Assembly: GCF_016908395.1 (NCBI RefSeq)
Contig: NZ_JAFBDU010000007.1
Coordinates: forward strand, 1 to 64,000
DNA from: Metabacillus crassostreae
Lineage (GTDB): Bacteria; Bacillota; Bacilli; Bacillales; Bacillaceae
Length of the DNA: 64,000 nt
Direction: 5' to 3'
The notes below the pieces were generated by a model. It was not told the DNA's origin and ran no database searches. It was given only the letters and a program-made list of their open reading frames with translations. Below are positions 47,823 to 57,117 of this stretch, in pieces. The number at the start of each line of letters is the position of its first letter. The first letter of the stretch is position 1. Position numbers and translations under genes: made by a program.

Positions 47823-48112
47823 ATTGTTCCCCCCGTTCATTATTGGTGATCAGTGATCAGTCTTGATAATAAATACCAAACTTTCAAAAATTTCTATGAC
47901 CTAAGCAAGCAATCTTTAGTCGAGGATTATTTTCATCACCCGTTATTTATGAGCATGAATACGAAAAGCATAAAAGTAAATGCTAAAAAGTCTAGTCCAT
48001 ATAGGATGTTTATTACAAATAAAGCTTGTTTATACTAGTTGAATTGAACGCATTTATAGATTTAATTCGTACAGTAATTTAACAACACAGATTTCATAGG
48101 AGGATATCCTTC

Positions 48113-48577
48113 ATGTTTAACCAATCTTTTTTATTTTTGTTCATTTTATTAGGGATAGGATTAATAGCTAAAAATCAGGCATTAATAATCGCAACCTCCT
48201 TTTTAATGATCATTAAATTAATTGGCTTAGATACTAAAATATTGCCAACTGTTGGTGCGAAAGGTATTAATTGGGGGGTAACGATTATAACAATTGCTGT
48301 CTTAGTTCCTATTGCAACAGGAGATATTGGATTTAAACAGCTTGGTGAGGCACTGAAATCAACATATGCATGGATTGCTTTAGCTTCTGGAATAGCAGTT
48401 GCATTAATAGCGAAAAATGGAATAACTCTGTTAGCAGAGGATCCACATATAACAGCAGCACTTGTTTTAGGGACAATTTTGGCTGTTTCATTGTTTAATG
48501 GTGTTGCTGTGGGACCACTAATCGGAGCAGGGATCGCTTATATGGCTATGCAAATTGTGAAATTTTTCAGCTCATAA
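48113..48577 (+). CDS. ytwI: DUF441 membrane protein YtwI
   Basis: A 154-residue, four-helix membrane protein of the DUF441 (UPF0756) family, with hydrophobic segments near residues 4-25, 45-68, 80-100 and 115-148. Position between ytvI and citZ matches B. subtilis ytwI. The function is unknown. The start ATG 48113 follows TAGGAGGA. Confidence 0.87.
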   Translation: MFNQSFLFLFILLGIGLIAKNQALIIATSFLMIIKLIGLDTKILPTVGAKGINWGVTIITIAVLVPIATGDIGFKQLGEALKSTYAWIALASGIAVALIAKNGITLLAEDPHITAALVLGTILAVSLFNGVAVGPLIGAGIAYMAMQIVKFFSS

Positions 48578-49198
48578 AACAATTTAATCACAGTGAATTT
48601 TATAAATGAGAAGTTATTTCCGTTATTTGGATTATGTGGATTTCCTAAAATGTACACTAATATAACAAATTTATGGTATGGTTATATCAGTAGGGTTGAT
48701 TTGTGAACCAAATATCTTAAAAAACATTTTTCTAACAAATTTTTTTGTTGTTTGAGTTGTTTTCATTCACAAAAGTCTGATAATTGTTTATAATAGATAT
48801 AGGTTCAAAAAAATCAGTGCCTACAAAATACTAATCCCCTGGCTAATTAAGAAAAAAAGTACAAGTGAATAGGTACATAAAAATCTGCTTGTAATGCGGG
48901 TTAGAGTGAGTTTGATAGGTCACACTGAAAGTTGTTCATTGTGTCTATTTTTTAAGTTAAAAATGTAAGCATTTACTTTTTTCTTTGCTTGCATGTGAGC
49001 AAGCGCTCAATCGTCTTAAAGTTTAAAGGAAAGAGCATTTGGGTATTTATACTTGATTAAATTCCCATGCTCAAATAAGGATCGAGTATCTTTTACATAT
49101 GAAAACTATGAAAAAGCCATAATATATATGTTTTCATAGTTATTTCTTTAAACTTTTTGATGAAAAAATGGGGAATAAAAGGTAAAGGAGAGATTTAT
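48578..49198 (+). promoter_or_regulatory. Long regulatory leader of citZ
   Basis: 621 bp without a gene. A strong promoter candidate, TTCACA (48766-48771) with TATAAT (48789-48794) and a 17-bp spacer, predicts a leader of about 400 nt. Within it are a cre-like site ATGTAAGCATTTACT (48963-48977, 13 of 15), a hairpin GAGCAT..GGG/CCCATGCTC (49033-49072) and a perfect 11-bp inverted repeat AACTATGAAAA/TTTTCATAGTT (49104-49114 with 49131-49141). In B. subtilis citZ is controlled by CcpA and CcpC, and its leader has been reported to bind aconitase. Confidence 0.55.
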
Positions 49199-50317
49199 AT
49201 GACAGCAACACGCGGTCTTGAAGGAATCGTAGCGACTACTTCATCTGTTAGTTCAATCATTGATGATACTTTAACATATGCGGGTTATAACATTGATGAT
49301 TTAGCAGAAAACGCTAGCTTTGAGGAAGTAGTCTATTTACTATGGCACAGAAAGCTTCCAAATGCAGATCAATTAAATGAAATTAAGAAACAACTTGCGG
49401 AGAATGCAAAAATTCCACAGCAAGTTATTGACCACTTCAGAACATATCCTATCAATAGTGTGCACCCAATGGCAGCTCTTCGAACAGCTGTATCTTTACT
49501 TGGCTTATTTGATGAAGAAGCAGATGTGATGGATACAGAAGCTAATTACAGAAAAGCAATCCGTCTACAAGCACAGCTTCCAATTGTTGTAACATCCTTC
49601 GCTCGTATTCGTAAAGGGTTAGAGCCAATTGAACCAAGAACTGATTTAACGATGGCTGCTAATTTCTTATATACTTTATCTGGTCAAGAGCCTGATGAAG
49701 TAGCTATTGAAGCATTCAACAAGGCTCTGGTTTTACATGCCGATCATGAATTAAATGCTTCTACATTTACAGCTAGAGTATGTGTGGCTACACTTTCAGA
49801 TGTTTATTCTGGAGTTACTGCTGCTATTGGAGCTTTAAAAGGACCATTACATGGTGGAGCTAACGAAGCTGTAATGAAGATGCTTGCTGAAATTGGTGAA
49901 GTTGAAAACGCTGAAAGCTATATTAATGAAAAACTAGCTAATAAAGAAAAGATCATGGGATTCGGTCATCGTGTATACCGTCAAGGTGATCCTAGAGCTA
50001 AGCATTTAAGAGCTATGTCTGAAAAACTAACTAAATTAACTGGTGAACCAAAATGGTATGAAATGTCAATGAAGGTTGAGGAATTAGTTACTTCACAAAA
50101 ACCATTACCACCAAATGTTGATTTCTATTCTGCATCTGTATACCACAGCTTAGGTATAGATCACGATTTATTTACTCCTATCTTTGCTGTAAGTCGTGTT
50201 TCCGGGTGGTTAGCTCATATTCTAGAGCAATATGACAACAATCGTTTAATTCGTCCTCGTGCGGATTATGTTGGTCCTGATAAACAAGTATATGTACCTG
50301 TTGATCAACGCAGTTAA
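49199..50317 (+). CDS. citZ: Citrate synthase CitZ
   Basis: A 372-residue type II citrate synthase, condensing oxaloacetate and acetyl-CoA. The catalytic residues are in GPLHGGANEAV (His near 221), the MGFGHRVYR block (His near 260) and VDFYSASVY (Asp near 312). The length equals B. subtilis CitZ. The frame opens at 49157; ATG 49199 follows AAAGGAGAG. It heads the citZ-icd-mdh cluster, and a stem-loop (50342-50365) separates it from icd. Confidence 0.96.
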   Translation: MTATRGLEGIVATTSSVSSIIDDTLTYAGYNIDDLAENASFEEVVYLLWHRKLPNADQLNEIKKQLAENAKIPQQVIDHFRTYPINSVHPMAALRTAVSLLGLFDEEADVMDTEANYRKAIRLQAQLPIVVTSFARIRKGLEPIEPRTDLTMAANFLYTLSGQEPDEVAIEAFNKALVLHADHELNASTFTARVCVATLSDVYSGVTAAIGALKGPLHGGANEAVMKMLAEIGEVENAESYINEKLANKEKIMGFGHRVYRQGDPRAKHLRAMSEKLTKLTGEPKWYEMSMKVEELVTSQKPLPPNVDFYSASVYHSLGIDHDLFTPIFAVSRVSGWLAHILEQYDNNRLIRPRADYVGPDKQVYVPVDQRS

Positions 50318-50341
50318 CAAAGGTTCTTATTATAGTTATGG

Positions 50342-50368
50342 ATCCTCCCAGCTTTAAGGGAGGATTGA
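50342..50368 (+). terminator. Possible weak terminator of citZ
   Basis: Perfect 8-bp stem ATCCTCCC/GGGAGGAT (50342-50349 with 50358-50365) with only a short T-containing tail. Partial read-through into icd is likely. Confidence 0.45.
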
Positions 50369-50543
50369 TTTACGCATTCGTTATATTTATTCTAAATAAA
50401 AGACTATTTTCTTACATTATTGCTTTTGAATGTATGAGCGAAATGGATCATGTGCATGACTAGCTTATAATTTCTTTACAGAAACAATGTTTTTTAGAAA
50501 ATAGTGAAGAAAACATAATTTTAAAAAATAAAAACATCAACAC

Positions 50544-50576
50544 TTAATATTTCAGTGATCTATTGATACAATAGAT
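50544..50576 (+). promoter_or_regulatory. Candidate icd promoter overlapped by a hairpin
   Basis: TTAATA (50544-50549) and TACAAT (50567-50572), 17-bp spacer. The -10 box lies within a perfect 7-bp inverted repeat ATCTATT/AATAGAT (50558-50564 with 50570-50576) that ends 20 nt before the icd ribosome-binding site. Confidence 0.4.
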
Positions 50577-50609
50577 AATTGAAAGTACATAATTTGGGAG
50601 GTAATTAAT

Positions 50610-51881
50610 TTGACACAAGGTGAAAAAATTTCAGTTACAAACGGAGTACTTAACGTACCAAACAATCCAGTTATCCCATTTATTGAAGGTGACGGAATTG
50701 GATCAGATATTTGGGCTGCGGCTTCACGTGTATTAGAAGCAGCTGTTCAAAAAGCATTCAATGGTGAAAAGGAAATTGTATGGAAAGAAGTACTAGCTGG
50801 TGAAAAAGCTTTTAACCAAACTGGTGAGTGGTTACCTGCTGAAACTCTAGATGTTATTCGTGAATACTTAATTGCAATCAAAGGACCTCTTACAACACCA
50901 ATCGGTGGTGGAATTCGTTCATTGAATGTTGCACTTAGACAAGAATTAGATTTATTTACTTGCTTACGTCCTGTTCGTTACTTCCAAGGAGTACCTTCTC
51001 CAGTTAAGCGTCCAGAAGATACTGACATGGTTATCTTCCGTGAAAACACTGAAGATATTTATGCTGGTATTGAGTATGCAAAAGGATCTGAGGAAGTAGA
51101 AAAATTAATTAACTTCTTAAAAAACGAGCTAGGTGTTAATAAAATCCGTTTCCCAGAAACATCTGGTATTGGAATTAAGCCTGTATCTCAAGAAGGAACA
51201 AGCCGTCTTGTAAGAGCAGCAATTAACTATGCAATCGAGCACGGAAGAAAATCAGTAACACTTGTTCATAAAGGAAACATCATGAAATTTACTGAAGGTG
51301 CATTCAAAAACTGGGGATATGAGCTTGCTGAACAAGAATTCGGTGATAAAGTATTCACATGGGCTGAGTATGATCGTATTGTTGAAAAAGAAGGTAAAGA
51401 TGCTGCAAACAAAGCACAATCAGATGCAGAGGCAGCTGGGAAAATCATTATTAAAGATTCAATTGCCGATATCTTCTTACAACAAATCTTAACACGTCCT
51501 CGTGAATTTGATGTTGTTGCAACGATGAACTTAAACGGTGATTATATTTCTGATGCTTTAGCAGCACAAGTTGGTGGAATCGGTATTGCTCCTGGAGCAA
51601 ACATCAACTATGAAACAGGTCATGCGATATTTGAAGCAACACATGGTACTGCACCAAAATATGCTGGACTTGATAAAGTAAATCCATCTTCTGTTCTTCT
51701 TTCAGGAGTTCTTATGCTTGAACACTTAGGTTGGACTGAAGCGGCAGATCTAATTACAAAGTCTGTTGAGAAAACAATTGCTTCTAAAGTTGTAACTTAT
51801 GACTTTGCTCGTCTAATGGATGGAGCTACAGAAGTAAAATGTTCTGAGTTTGCTGATGAACTAATTAAAAACATGGGATAA
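50610..51881 (+). CDS. icd: Isocitrate dehydrogenase (NADP) Icd
   Basis: A 423-residue NADP-dependent isocitrate dehydrogenase, same length as B. subtilis Icd. The phosphorylatable serine loop is [12 protein letters not shown] (near residue 104). The conserved [23 protein letters not shown] block (near 307) and the cofactor-binding [15 protein letters not shown] block are present. The start is TTG 50610 behind GGGAGG. It is the second gene of the TCA cluster and feeds 2-oxoglutarate synthesis. Confidence 0.96.
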   Translation: MTQGEKISVTNGVLNVPNNPVIPFIEGDGIGSDIWAAASRVLEAAVQKAFNGEKEIVWKEVLAGEKAFNQTGEWLPAETLDVIREYLIAIKGPLTTPIGGGIRSLNVALRQELDLFTCLRPVRYFQGVPSPVKRPEDTDMVIFRENTEDIYAGIEYAKGSEEVEKLINFLKNELGVNKIRFPETSGIGIKPVSQEGTSRLVRAAINYAIEHGRKSVTLVHKGNIMKFTEGAFKNWGYELAEQEFGDKVFTWAEYDRIVEKEGKDAANKAQSDAEAAGKIIIKDSIADIFLQQILTRPREFDVVATMNLNGDYISDALAAQVGGIGIAPGANINYETGHAIFEATHGTAPKYAGLDKVNPSSVLLSGVLMLEHLGWTEAADLITKSVEKTIASKVVTYDFARLMDGATEVKCSEFADELIKNMG

Positions 51882-52028
51882 TAAGAAAAGAAACACGCTT
51901 TATTAGTAAACGTTAAAGATGCAGGGGAGCTCTTTTGGTAGGTAGATTGAATGCAAACATTCTTCTAGGGACCTAAAGTAGTTCCCCTTTATTTGGATTT
52001 TAATCATATATTAAGGGGATGTTTATAT

Positions 52029-52967
52029 ATGGCTAATAAACGTAAAAAGGTTTCTGTTATTGGTGGAGGCTTCACTGGAGCAACCACTGCATTTCTATTA
52101 GGTCAAAAAGAACTGTCAGATGTTGTGTTAGTAGATATTCCTCAAATGGAAAACCCTACAAAGGGAAAAGCACTAGATATGTTAGAAGCAAGTCCTATAC
52201 AAGGATTTGATGCAAACATAACGGGCACTTCAAATTATGAAGATACAGCTAACTCAGATATTGTGGTTATAACTGCGGGTATTGCTAGAAAACCTGGAAT
52301 GAGCCGTGATGATTTAGTATCAACTAACGCTGGAATAATGAAAAGTGTCACAAAGGAAATTGTGAAAAACTCACCTGATTGTACAATTATTGTTTTAACC
52401 AATCCTGTTGATGCAATGACCTATACTGTTTATAAAGAATCAGGCTTTCCTAAGCACCGTGTAATTGGTCAATCTGGTGTACTTGATTCAGCAAGATTCC
52501 GTACATTTGTAGCACAAGAACTAAATTTATCTGTTAAAGATATAACAGGCTTTGTGTTAGGTGGTCATGGTGATGATATGGTCCCATTAGTACGTTACTC
52601 ATATGCAGGTGGAATACCATTAGAGACTCTTATTCCAAAAGATCGTTTAGATGCTATTGTAGAAAGGACACGTAAAGGTGGCGGTGAAATCGTTAATCTA
52701 TTAGGTAATGGAAGTGCATATTATGCACCCGCTGCTTCTCTAGTAGAGATGGTTGAAGCGATCCTAAAAGATCAACGCAGGGTTCTTCCAACAATTGCTT
52801 TTTTAGAAGGTGAATATGGTTTTGATGGTATTTACCTTGGTGTGCCGACAATTCTAGGTGGCAATGGAATAGAAAAAATTATTGAATTGAATTTAACAGA
52901 AGAAGAAAAAGCTGCTCTTCAACAATCTGCTGATTCTGTTAAACATGTTATGAAGGTATTATCATAA
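52029..52967 (+). CDS. mdh: Malate dehydrogenase Mdh
   Basis: A 312-residue NAD-dependent malate dehydrogenase of the LDH-like type. The Rossmann motif is [15 protein letters not shown] (about residues 9-23); arginines in [11 protein letters not shown] and the catalytic histidine in [10 protein letters not shown] (near 180) are present. The frame opens at 51993, but ATG 52029 follows AGGGGATG and gives the B. subtilis length. It oxidises malate to oxaloacetate for CitZ. A strong terminator follows. Confidence 0.96.
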   Translation: MANKRKKVSVIGGGFTGATTAFLLGQKELSDVVLVDIPQMENPTKGKALDMLEASPIQGFDANITGTSNYEDTANSDIVVITAGIARKPGMSRDDLVSTNAGIMKSVTKEIVKNSPDCTIIVLTNPVDAMTYTVYKESGFPKHRVIGQSGVLDSARFRTFVAQELNLSVKDITGFVLGGHGDDMVPLVRYSYAGGIPLETLIPKDRLDAIVERTRKGGGEIVNLLGNGSAYYAPAASLVEMVEAILKDQRRVLPTIAFLEGEYGFDGIYLGVPTILGGNGIEKIIELNLTEEEKAALQQSADSVKHVMKVLS

Positions 52968-53123
52968 TAAAGGATGAATATACTATAAATAGTAAGGCTC
53001 AGCGTTCAGAAATATTTGCCTGATAACTGTGAGAAATAATATGTTCACTTTAAGAAGAAAAGCAGTCACTAGATTTTCTAAAATGCTGTTTTCTTAAATT
53101 AACCAATGAAAATAGCCCATATT

Positions 53124-53160
53124 AAAGAAAGTTGGGGGAAATACCTCAATTTTCTTTTTT
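53124..53160 (+). terminator. Rho-independent terminator of mdh
   Basis: A 14-bp stem (53124-53137 with 53144-53157, two G-U pairs), 6-nt loop and a six-T tail. Confidence 0.85.
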
Positions 53161-53236
53161 GTACATAAAATACATCCATAGTAATTGTAGCAGGAAGTAG
53201 ATTTTTATCCTAAGAGAAAAGATAGGTGGAATATTA

Positions 53237-53713
53237 ATGCTTCTAGGAAAGAAAAGAAAGCTAGGTAGACAAATAGGAGAAATAACTATTGGCGAAAAAC
53301 TATCATTAACAGAGAAAATTGAAGATAAAGATATCCTGTTATATCTTGGTTTAACAAATGATGCTAATCCCCTGTATATTCAACATGATTATGCATCACA
53401 AACTCCTTATGAAAAACCACTTGTACCTAGTATTATGCTGACTGGAATTATAACAGCTGCTGTCTCAAAATATCTACCTGGTCCGGGAAGTCATATCTTA
53501 AAGCAAGAAATCGAATTCCTCAAACCAATATATCATTATAGTATTGTTCAATTTATGTTCGAAGTGACAGAAGTTTTTATTGATGAAAATAAAATTATTG
53601 TTCAGATTGTGGCTGTAAATGCTGATGAAGAGAAAGTATTAGATGGGAAAATTACCGTATGTCCCCCATGTAAGGTTACTCCGATCGAAGGAAAAGCGCT
53701 AGAAAATTTCTAG
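53237..53713 (+). CDS. MaoC-like hotdog-fold protein
   Basis: A 158-residue protein of the MaoC/(R)-specific hydratase type, which normally hydrates enoyl-CoA. The hydratase signature region reads TNDANPLYIQHDYA (residues 40-53): the catalytic Asp is kept (D42), but the usual His five residues on is tyrosine (Y47). Catalysis is therefore doubtful unless H50 substitutes. Its C-terminal CPPCK holds two cysteines. Similar genes occur between mdh and phoP in other Bacillus genomes. The start ATG 53237 follows AGGTGGAA. Confidence 0.78.
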   Translation: MLLGKKRKLGRQIGEITIGEKLSLTEKIEDKDILLYLGLTNDANPLYIQHDYASQTPYEKPLVPSIMLTGIITAAVSKYLPGPGSHILKQEIEFLKPIYHYSIVQFMFEVTEVFIDENKIIVQIVAVNADEEKVLDGKITVCPPCKVTPIEGKALENF

Positions 53714-53775
53714 TGTATAATGTAGTTTAAACCCTGAATTATCTTATAAGAAAGTTCTGATAAAAGAGAGCTACT

Positions 53776-53808
53776 AAATGACTTCGGAATAAAGCCGAAG
53801 TCATTTTT
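53776..53808 (+). terminator. Rho-independent terminator of the MaoC-like gene
   Basis: A 12-bp perfect stem (53776-53787 with 53795-53806), 7-nt loop and T tail. Confidence 0.88.
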
Positions 53809-53851
53809 ATTAATCCTTAATCTACCTTTCTATTTTTTTTGAAACCAATAG

Positions 53852-53881
53852 TTGCTCTTTTTCACTAAAATTCGCTAGAAT
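53852..53881 (+). promoter_or_regulatory. Candidate phoPR promoter
   Basis: TTGCTC (53852-53857) and TAGAAT (53876-53881) with an 18-bp spacer, about 80 nt before phoP. B. subtilis phoPR has several promoters; I see only this one. Confidence 0.4.
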
Positions 53882-53964
53882 AGATATAACACATAGAGAG
53901 AAAAAGTTTTAGTTAATCATTAACTTGGATCATTCGAAGGGAAATATATACTTTGGAGGCTTAT

Positions 53965-54687
53965 ATGAGTAAGAAAATACTAGTAGTAGATGATGAACAA
54001 TCTATTTCAACATTGCTAAAATATAATCTGGAACAAGCGGGTTATACTGTTATAACAGCATTGGATGGTGAAGAAGGCCTGCAAATGTGCATGAAAGAAG
54101 ACCCTGACTTACTTGTATTAGATTTAATGCTACCGAAAATGGATGGAATAGAAGTTTGTAAACAGCTTCGTCAAAGGAAAATAATGGTACCTATTTTAAT
54201 GTTAACAGCAAAAGATGATGAATTTGACAAAGTACTTGGTTTAGAATTAGGTGCTGATGACTATATGACAAAGCCATTTAGTCCTAGGGAAGTAGTTGCG
54301 AGAATAAAAGCCATACTTAGAAGGAGTCAAACTCAGATAGAACAACAAGAAACAAAAGAGTATGATGAGGAAAACCAAGTGATAATAGGTGATTTAAGGG
54401 TGTTACCAGATCATTATGAGGCTTATTATTCTAAAGAAAGATTGGATTTAACACCAAAGGAATTTGAATTACTTATCTATTTAGCCAAACATAAAGGTCG
54501 TGTCCTTACACGAGATCAGCTATTAAGTGCTGTTTGGAATTATGATTTTGCGGGTGACACTAGGATAGTTGATGTACATATAAGTCATTTGCGTGAGAAA
54601 ATTGAACGAAATACAAAAAAACCATTATATATTAAAACAATTCGTGGTCTAGGTTATAAATTAGAGGAGCCAAAGGTGAATGAGTAG
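53965..54687 (+). CDS. phoP: Phosphate response regulator PhoP
   Basis: A 240-residue OmpR/PhoB-type response regulator. The receiver domain has D9/D10, the phosphoacceptor D53 in VLDLMLPKMDG and K103 in TKPF. The winged-helix DNA-binding domain (about 140-235) has LTPKEFELLIYLAKH and the RTIRGLGYK-type end (IKTIRGLGYKLE). It controls the Pho regulon under phosphate starvation. The frame opens at TTG 53953; ATG 53965 follows TTTGGAGGC. It overlaps phoR by 8 nt. Confidence 0.95.
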   Translation: MSKKILVVDDEQSISTLLKYNLEQAGYTVITALDGEEGLQMCMKEDPDLLVLDLMLPKMDGIEVCKQLRQRKIMVPILMLTAKDDEFDKVLGLELGADDYMTKPFSPREVVARIKAILRRSQTQIEQQETKEYDEENQVIIGDLRVLPDHYEAYYSKERLDLTPKEFELLIYLAKHKGRVLTRDQLLSAVWNYDFAGDTRIVDVHISHLREKIERNTKKPLYIKTIRGLGYKLEEPKVNE

Positions 54688-56443
54688 GTTTCGTTCCAGG
54701 TTTTTATTTGCTCTAACGACATTAATCATTGCCGTTCTGGTTGGATTAGGTTTATTATTGGGGCAAATTTTTGATAGCTATTATATGAATTCTTTTAAAG
54801 ATGAGTTGAGAAAAGAAGCTTTGTTAGCAAAATCAATTTATTTAGATGATCAATTATCTGGAGAGTCAATTTCTAACCTTGTAGCTGAACTAAGTGAAAA
54901 TTTCAATTCTCATATAACGATTATTGATCAAAATGATAAATTGATATTGGATGAAGGAGAAAACACCAATCATGACCATCAATTTTTGTTAGAGGAAATA
55001 CTTCCGCTTATTAAAGATGAAGGCAAGGCTTTTTATTATACAGATAAAAATAATAATATAGCTTATTATAGTATCCCTCTAGATGAACAAAGTATTGATA
55101 AAGGTGTATTGATCATCAATTCATCTATAGACTCGTTAATTCGAGTCAATCAACAGATGTGGGGTATATTAGGTGCAAGTTTAGGGTTAGCATTTATTAT
55201 TATTTTATTATTAGGTATTAGAATAACAGCACAATTTACACGCCCGATTGAATCTGCGACCCAAGTGGCAATGGAGCTTGCAAAAGGTAATTATAAAGCA
55301 AGAACATATGAAGATCATTTAGATGAAACAGGAATGCTTAGCCAGTCAATCAATATACTTGCTAGAAATTTACAAGACATGACAAGGGCACAGGAAATGC
55401 AGCAAGATCGTCTTCAGACATTAATAGAAAACATGGGTAGTGGACTGATTTTAATAGATGGAAGAGGTTATATCAATTTAGTTAATCTTGCATATAAAGA
55501 ATTATTTAATGTAGATTCTGCAAAATTCCTTTACCAACTATATCATGATGCGTTTACACATCATGAAATTATCGAGATTGTTGAAGAAATTTTTATGACT
55601 GAGGTAAAGGTTAGGAAACAACTCCACTTGCCACTGGCAATTGAAAGAAGGCACTTTGAGGTTTATGGTGCGCCAATTATCGGGACAAATGATGAATGGA
55701 AGGGAATTGTCCTTGTTTTCCATGATATCTCAGAGTTGAAAAAATTAGAACAGATGAGAAAAGATTTTGTGGCAAATGTTTCTCATGAACTAAAAACACC
55801 AATTACCTCAATTAAAGGCTTTAGTGAAACACTATTAGATGGGGCACTAAGTGATAAACAAACTGCGGAATACTTTTTATCAATCATACTAAAAGAAAGT
55901 GATCGTTTACAATCACTTATCCAGGATCTTTTAGATTTATCTAAAATTGAACAGCAAGGATTTCAATTGTCTGTTCAAAATTGTGATTTAAAAGAGATTA
56001 TAGAAGATATAAGAATTATGTTGGAAGGTAAAGCGAAAGAAAAAGAGGTAAATTTAACGATCCATTATCCGGAAGGCCTGGTCTTTATCGAAGGAGATAT
56101 CTATCGTTTAAAACAAATTTTTATTAATTTAATTAGTAATGCGTTAACTTATACTCCTAAGGAGGGCTCTGTATCTGTTACTCTAGAAAATTTTGATGAA
56201 CATACAATGATTACTGTATCAGACACCGGAATTGGGATTAGTACGGAAGAAATACCGCGAATATTTGAGCGTTTCTACAGAGTAGACAGAGCAAGAAGCC
56301 GAAACTCAGGAGGAACAGGTCTAGGGCTCGCAATTGTTAAGCACTTAGTGGAAGCACATAAAGGACAAATAAGTGTACAAAGTAAAATTGGAGAAGGAAC
56401 GACCTTTTCAGTAAAATTATATAAAAAGTGGATTGATAAATAA
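54680..56443 (+). CDS. phoR: Phosphate sensor histidine kinase PhoR
   Basis: A 587-residue membrane histidine kinase partner of PhoP. Order: transmembrane segment (about residues 8-28), extracytoplasmic PAS-like domain, second transmembrane segment (about 160-180), HAMP (about 180-235), PAS (about 245-350), H-box with H369 in NVSHELKTP, and an ATPase domain with NLISNALTYTP, DTGIGI and GTGLGLAIV. It senses phosphate limitation indirectly through wall teichoic acid metabolism in B. subtilis. The 8-nt overlap with phoP couples translation. Confidence 0.95.
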   Translation: MSRFRSRFLFALTTLIIAVLVGLGLLLGQIFDSYYMNSFKDELRKEALLAKSIYLDDQLSGESISNLVAELSENFNSHITIIDQNDKLILDEGENTNHDHQFLLEEILPLIKDEGKAFYYTDKNNNIAYYSIPLDEQSIDKGVLIINSSIDSLIRVNQQMWGILGASLGLAFIIILLLGIRITAQFTRPIESATQVAMELAKGNYKARTYEDHLDETGMLSQSINILARNLQDMTRAQEMQQDRLQTLIENMGSGLILIDGRGYINLVNLAYKELFNVDSAKFLYQLYHDAFTHHEIIEIVEEIFMTEVKVRKQLHLPLAIERRHFEVYGAPIIGTNDEWKGIVLVFHDISELKKLEQMRKDFVANVSHELKTPITSIKGFSETLLDGALSDKQTAEYFLSIILKESDRLQSLIQDLLDLSKIEQQGFQLSVQNCDLKEIIEDIRIMLEGKAKEKEVNLTIHYPEGLVFIEGDIYRLKQIFINLISNALTYTPKEGSVSVTLENFDEHTMITVSDTGIGISTEEIPRIFERFYRVDRARSRNSGGTGLGLAIVKHLVEAHKGQISVQSKIGEGTTFSVKLYKKWIDK

Positions 56444-56473
56444 TCTTTTTTTGTATGTAAACAGGATAAAGGG

Positions 56474-56551
56474 ATAAATCTGGTTATTTCGACATAATTT
56501 ACAATTAATTTACACCAGATTTATTATTGCTTAATATTCAATTGGTATTAT
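56474..56551 (+). promoter_or_regulatory. PhoP-box-like array with promoter after phoR
   Basis: Four half-sites at exact 11-bp spacing: TTTCGA (56487), TTTACA (56498), TTTACA (56509) and TTTATT (56520), the arrangement of PhoP boxes (TTHACA repeats). They lie inside a perfect 11-bp inverted repeat (56474-56484 with 56514-56524). A -10-like TATTAT (56546-56551) is 20 bp downstream without a good -35, as expected for a PhoP-activated promoter. A transcript from about 56558 would end at the terminator at 56591-56625. Confidence 0.5.
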
Positions 56552-56590
56552 ACAAAGTGAAAACCCCTTCATCCAAGGAGCCAATCTTTT

Positions 56591-56625
56591 GGACATGAGC
56601 ACAACCTGCTCATGTCCCTTTTTTT
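56591..56625 (+). terminator. Rho-independent terminator downstream of phoPR
   Basis: A perfect 10-bp stem GGACATGAGC/GCTCATGTCC (56591-56600 with 56608-56617), 7-nt loop and seven T. It may end phoPR, a short PhoP-activated RNA, or both. Confidence 0.88.
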
Positions 56626-56640
56626 ATTTCATAGACTCTG

Positions 56641-56808
56641 TTAAACTTTGTTGTTGATTTTTGTTACAGGCATTCGCTTTCCGTGGGTGGTCCGGGAGCC
56701 TCCCTCGGCGCGAGCTTTTGCGAGGTCTCCCCTGGACACGCTTCTCCAACAGGAGTCTCATGCTGCCTTTTACTTCAACCAACAAAGTGCTAAAAATCAA
56801 CATTAAGC
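56641..56808 (+). repeat. Family B dispersed repeat, full copy
   Basis: Terminal inverted repeat TGTTGATTTTT/AAAAATCAACA (56652-56662 with 56792-56802), extended by TTAAAC and TTAAG outside. The core (about 56670-56765) is much more GC-rich than the surroundings. Read on the minus strand it resembles the family A core (GACTCCT, then AGACC, GAGGGAGGCTC, CGGAAAGCGA). A 91-codon frame crossing it has no support as a gene. Confidence 0.75.
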
Positions 56809-57117
56809 TTTATCATAGCCATTTCATAAAGAATAAGTTTCTTATTATTGAGTCTAGATGTATACTTTTTCCCCTTACAATTGACATTGTTATTAATTCT
56901 AGTCTAATTACACAAAATCAAATGCAGGGACAATAACTGATTGAAATGATAAAACCTCGATAAAATAGTCGTACATTTAGTTTGTTTGTATAGAATGATA
57001 GAAAGAAAGAATTTAGAGAACTTGTAATAATACTGAAACCTTTTTGACATAAGTTCGTATTAAAGGTAAGCAAATAATCATCTAAATACATAGATGTAGA
57101 AAAAGGGTGGGGATAAG
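56809..57117 (+). other. Intergenic region upstream of hflK
   Basis: 309 bp, AT-rich, no gene and no convincing promoter pair. The hflK ribosome-binding site is AGGGTGGGGA at about 57103. Confidence 0.3.

Noticed and set aside
47853-48038. 61-codon plus-strand frame between ytvI and ytwI
   Set aside because: GTG start with no ribosome-binding site and no protein-like pattern; the region is the divergent promoter space.
48815-48820. CAGTGC near the predicted 5' end of citZ as an iron-responsive element loop
   Set aside because: The flanks do not form the stem an IRE needs; six bases alone are expected by chance.
50558-50576. Hairpin before icd as a terminator of citZ
   Set aside because: Short 7-bp AT-rich stem without a T run; kept only as a promoter/leader feature.
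56661-56936. 91-codon plus-strand frame crossing the family B repeat
   Set aside because: Starts in the repeat, runs into unrelated intergenic DNA, and has no ribosome-binding site.
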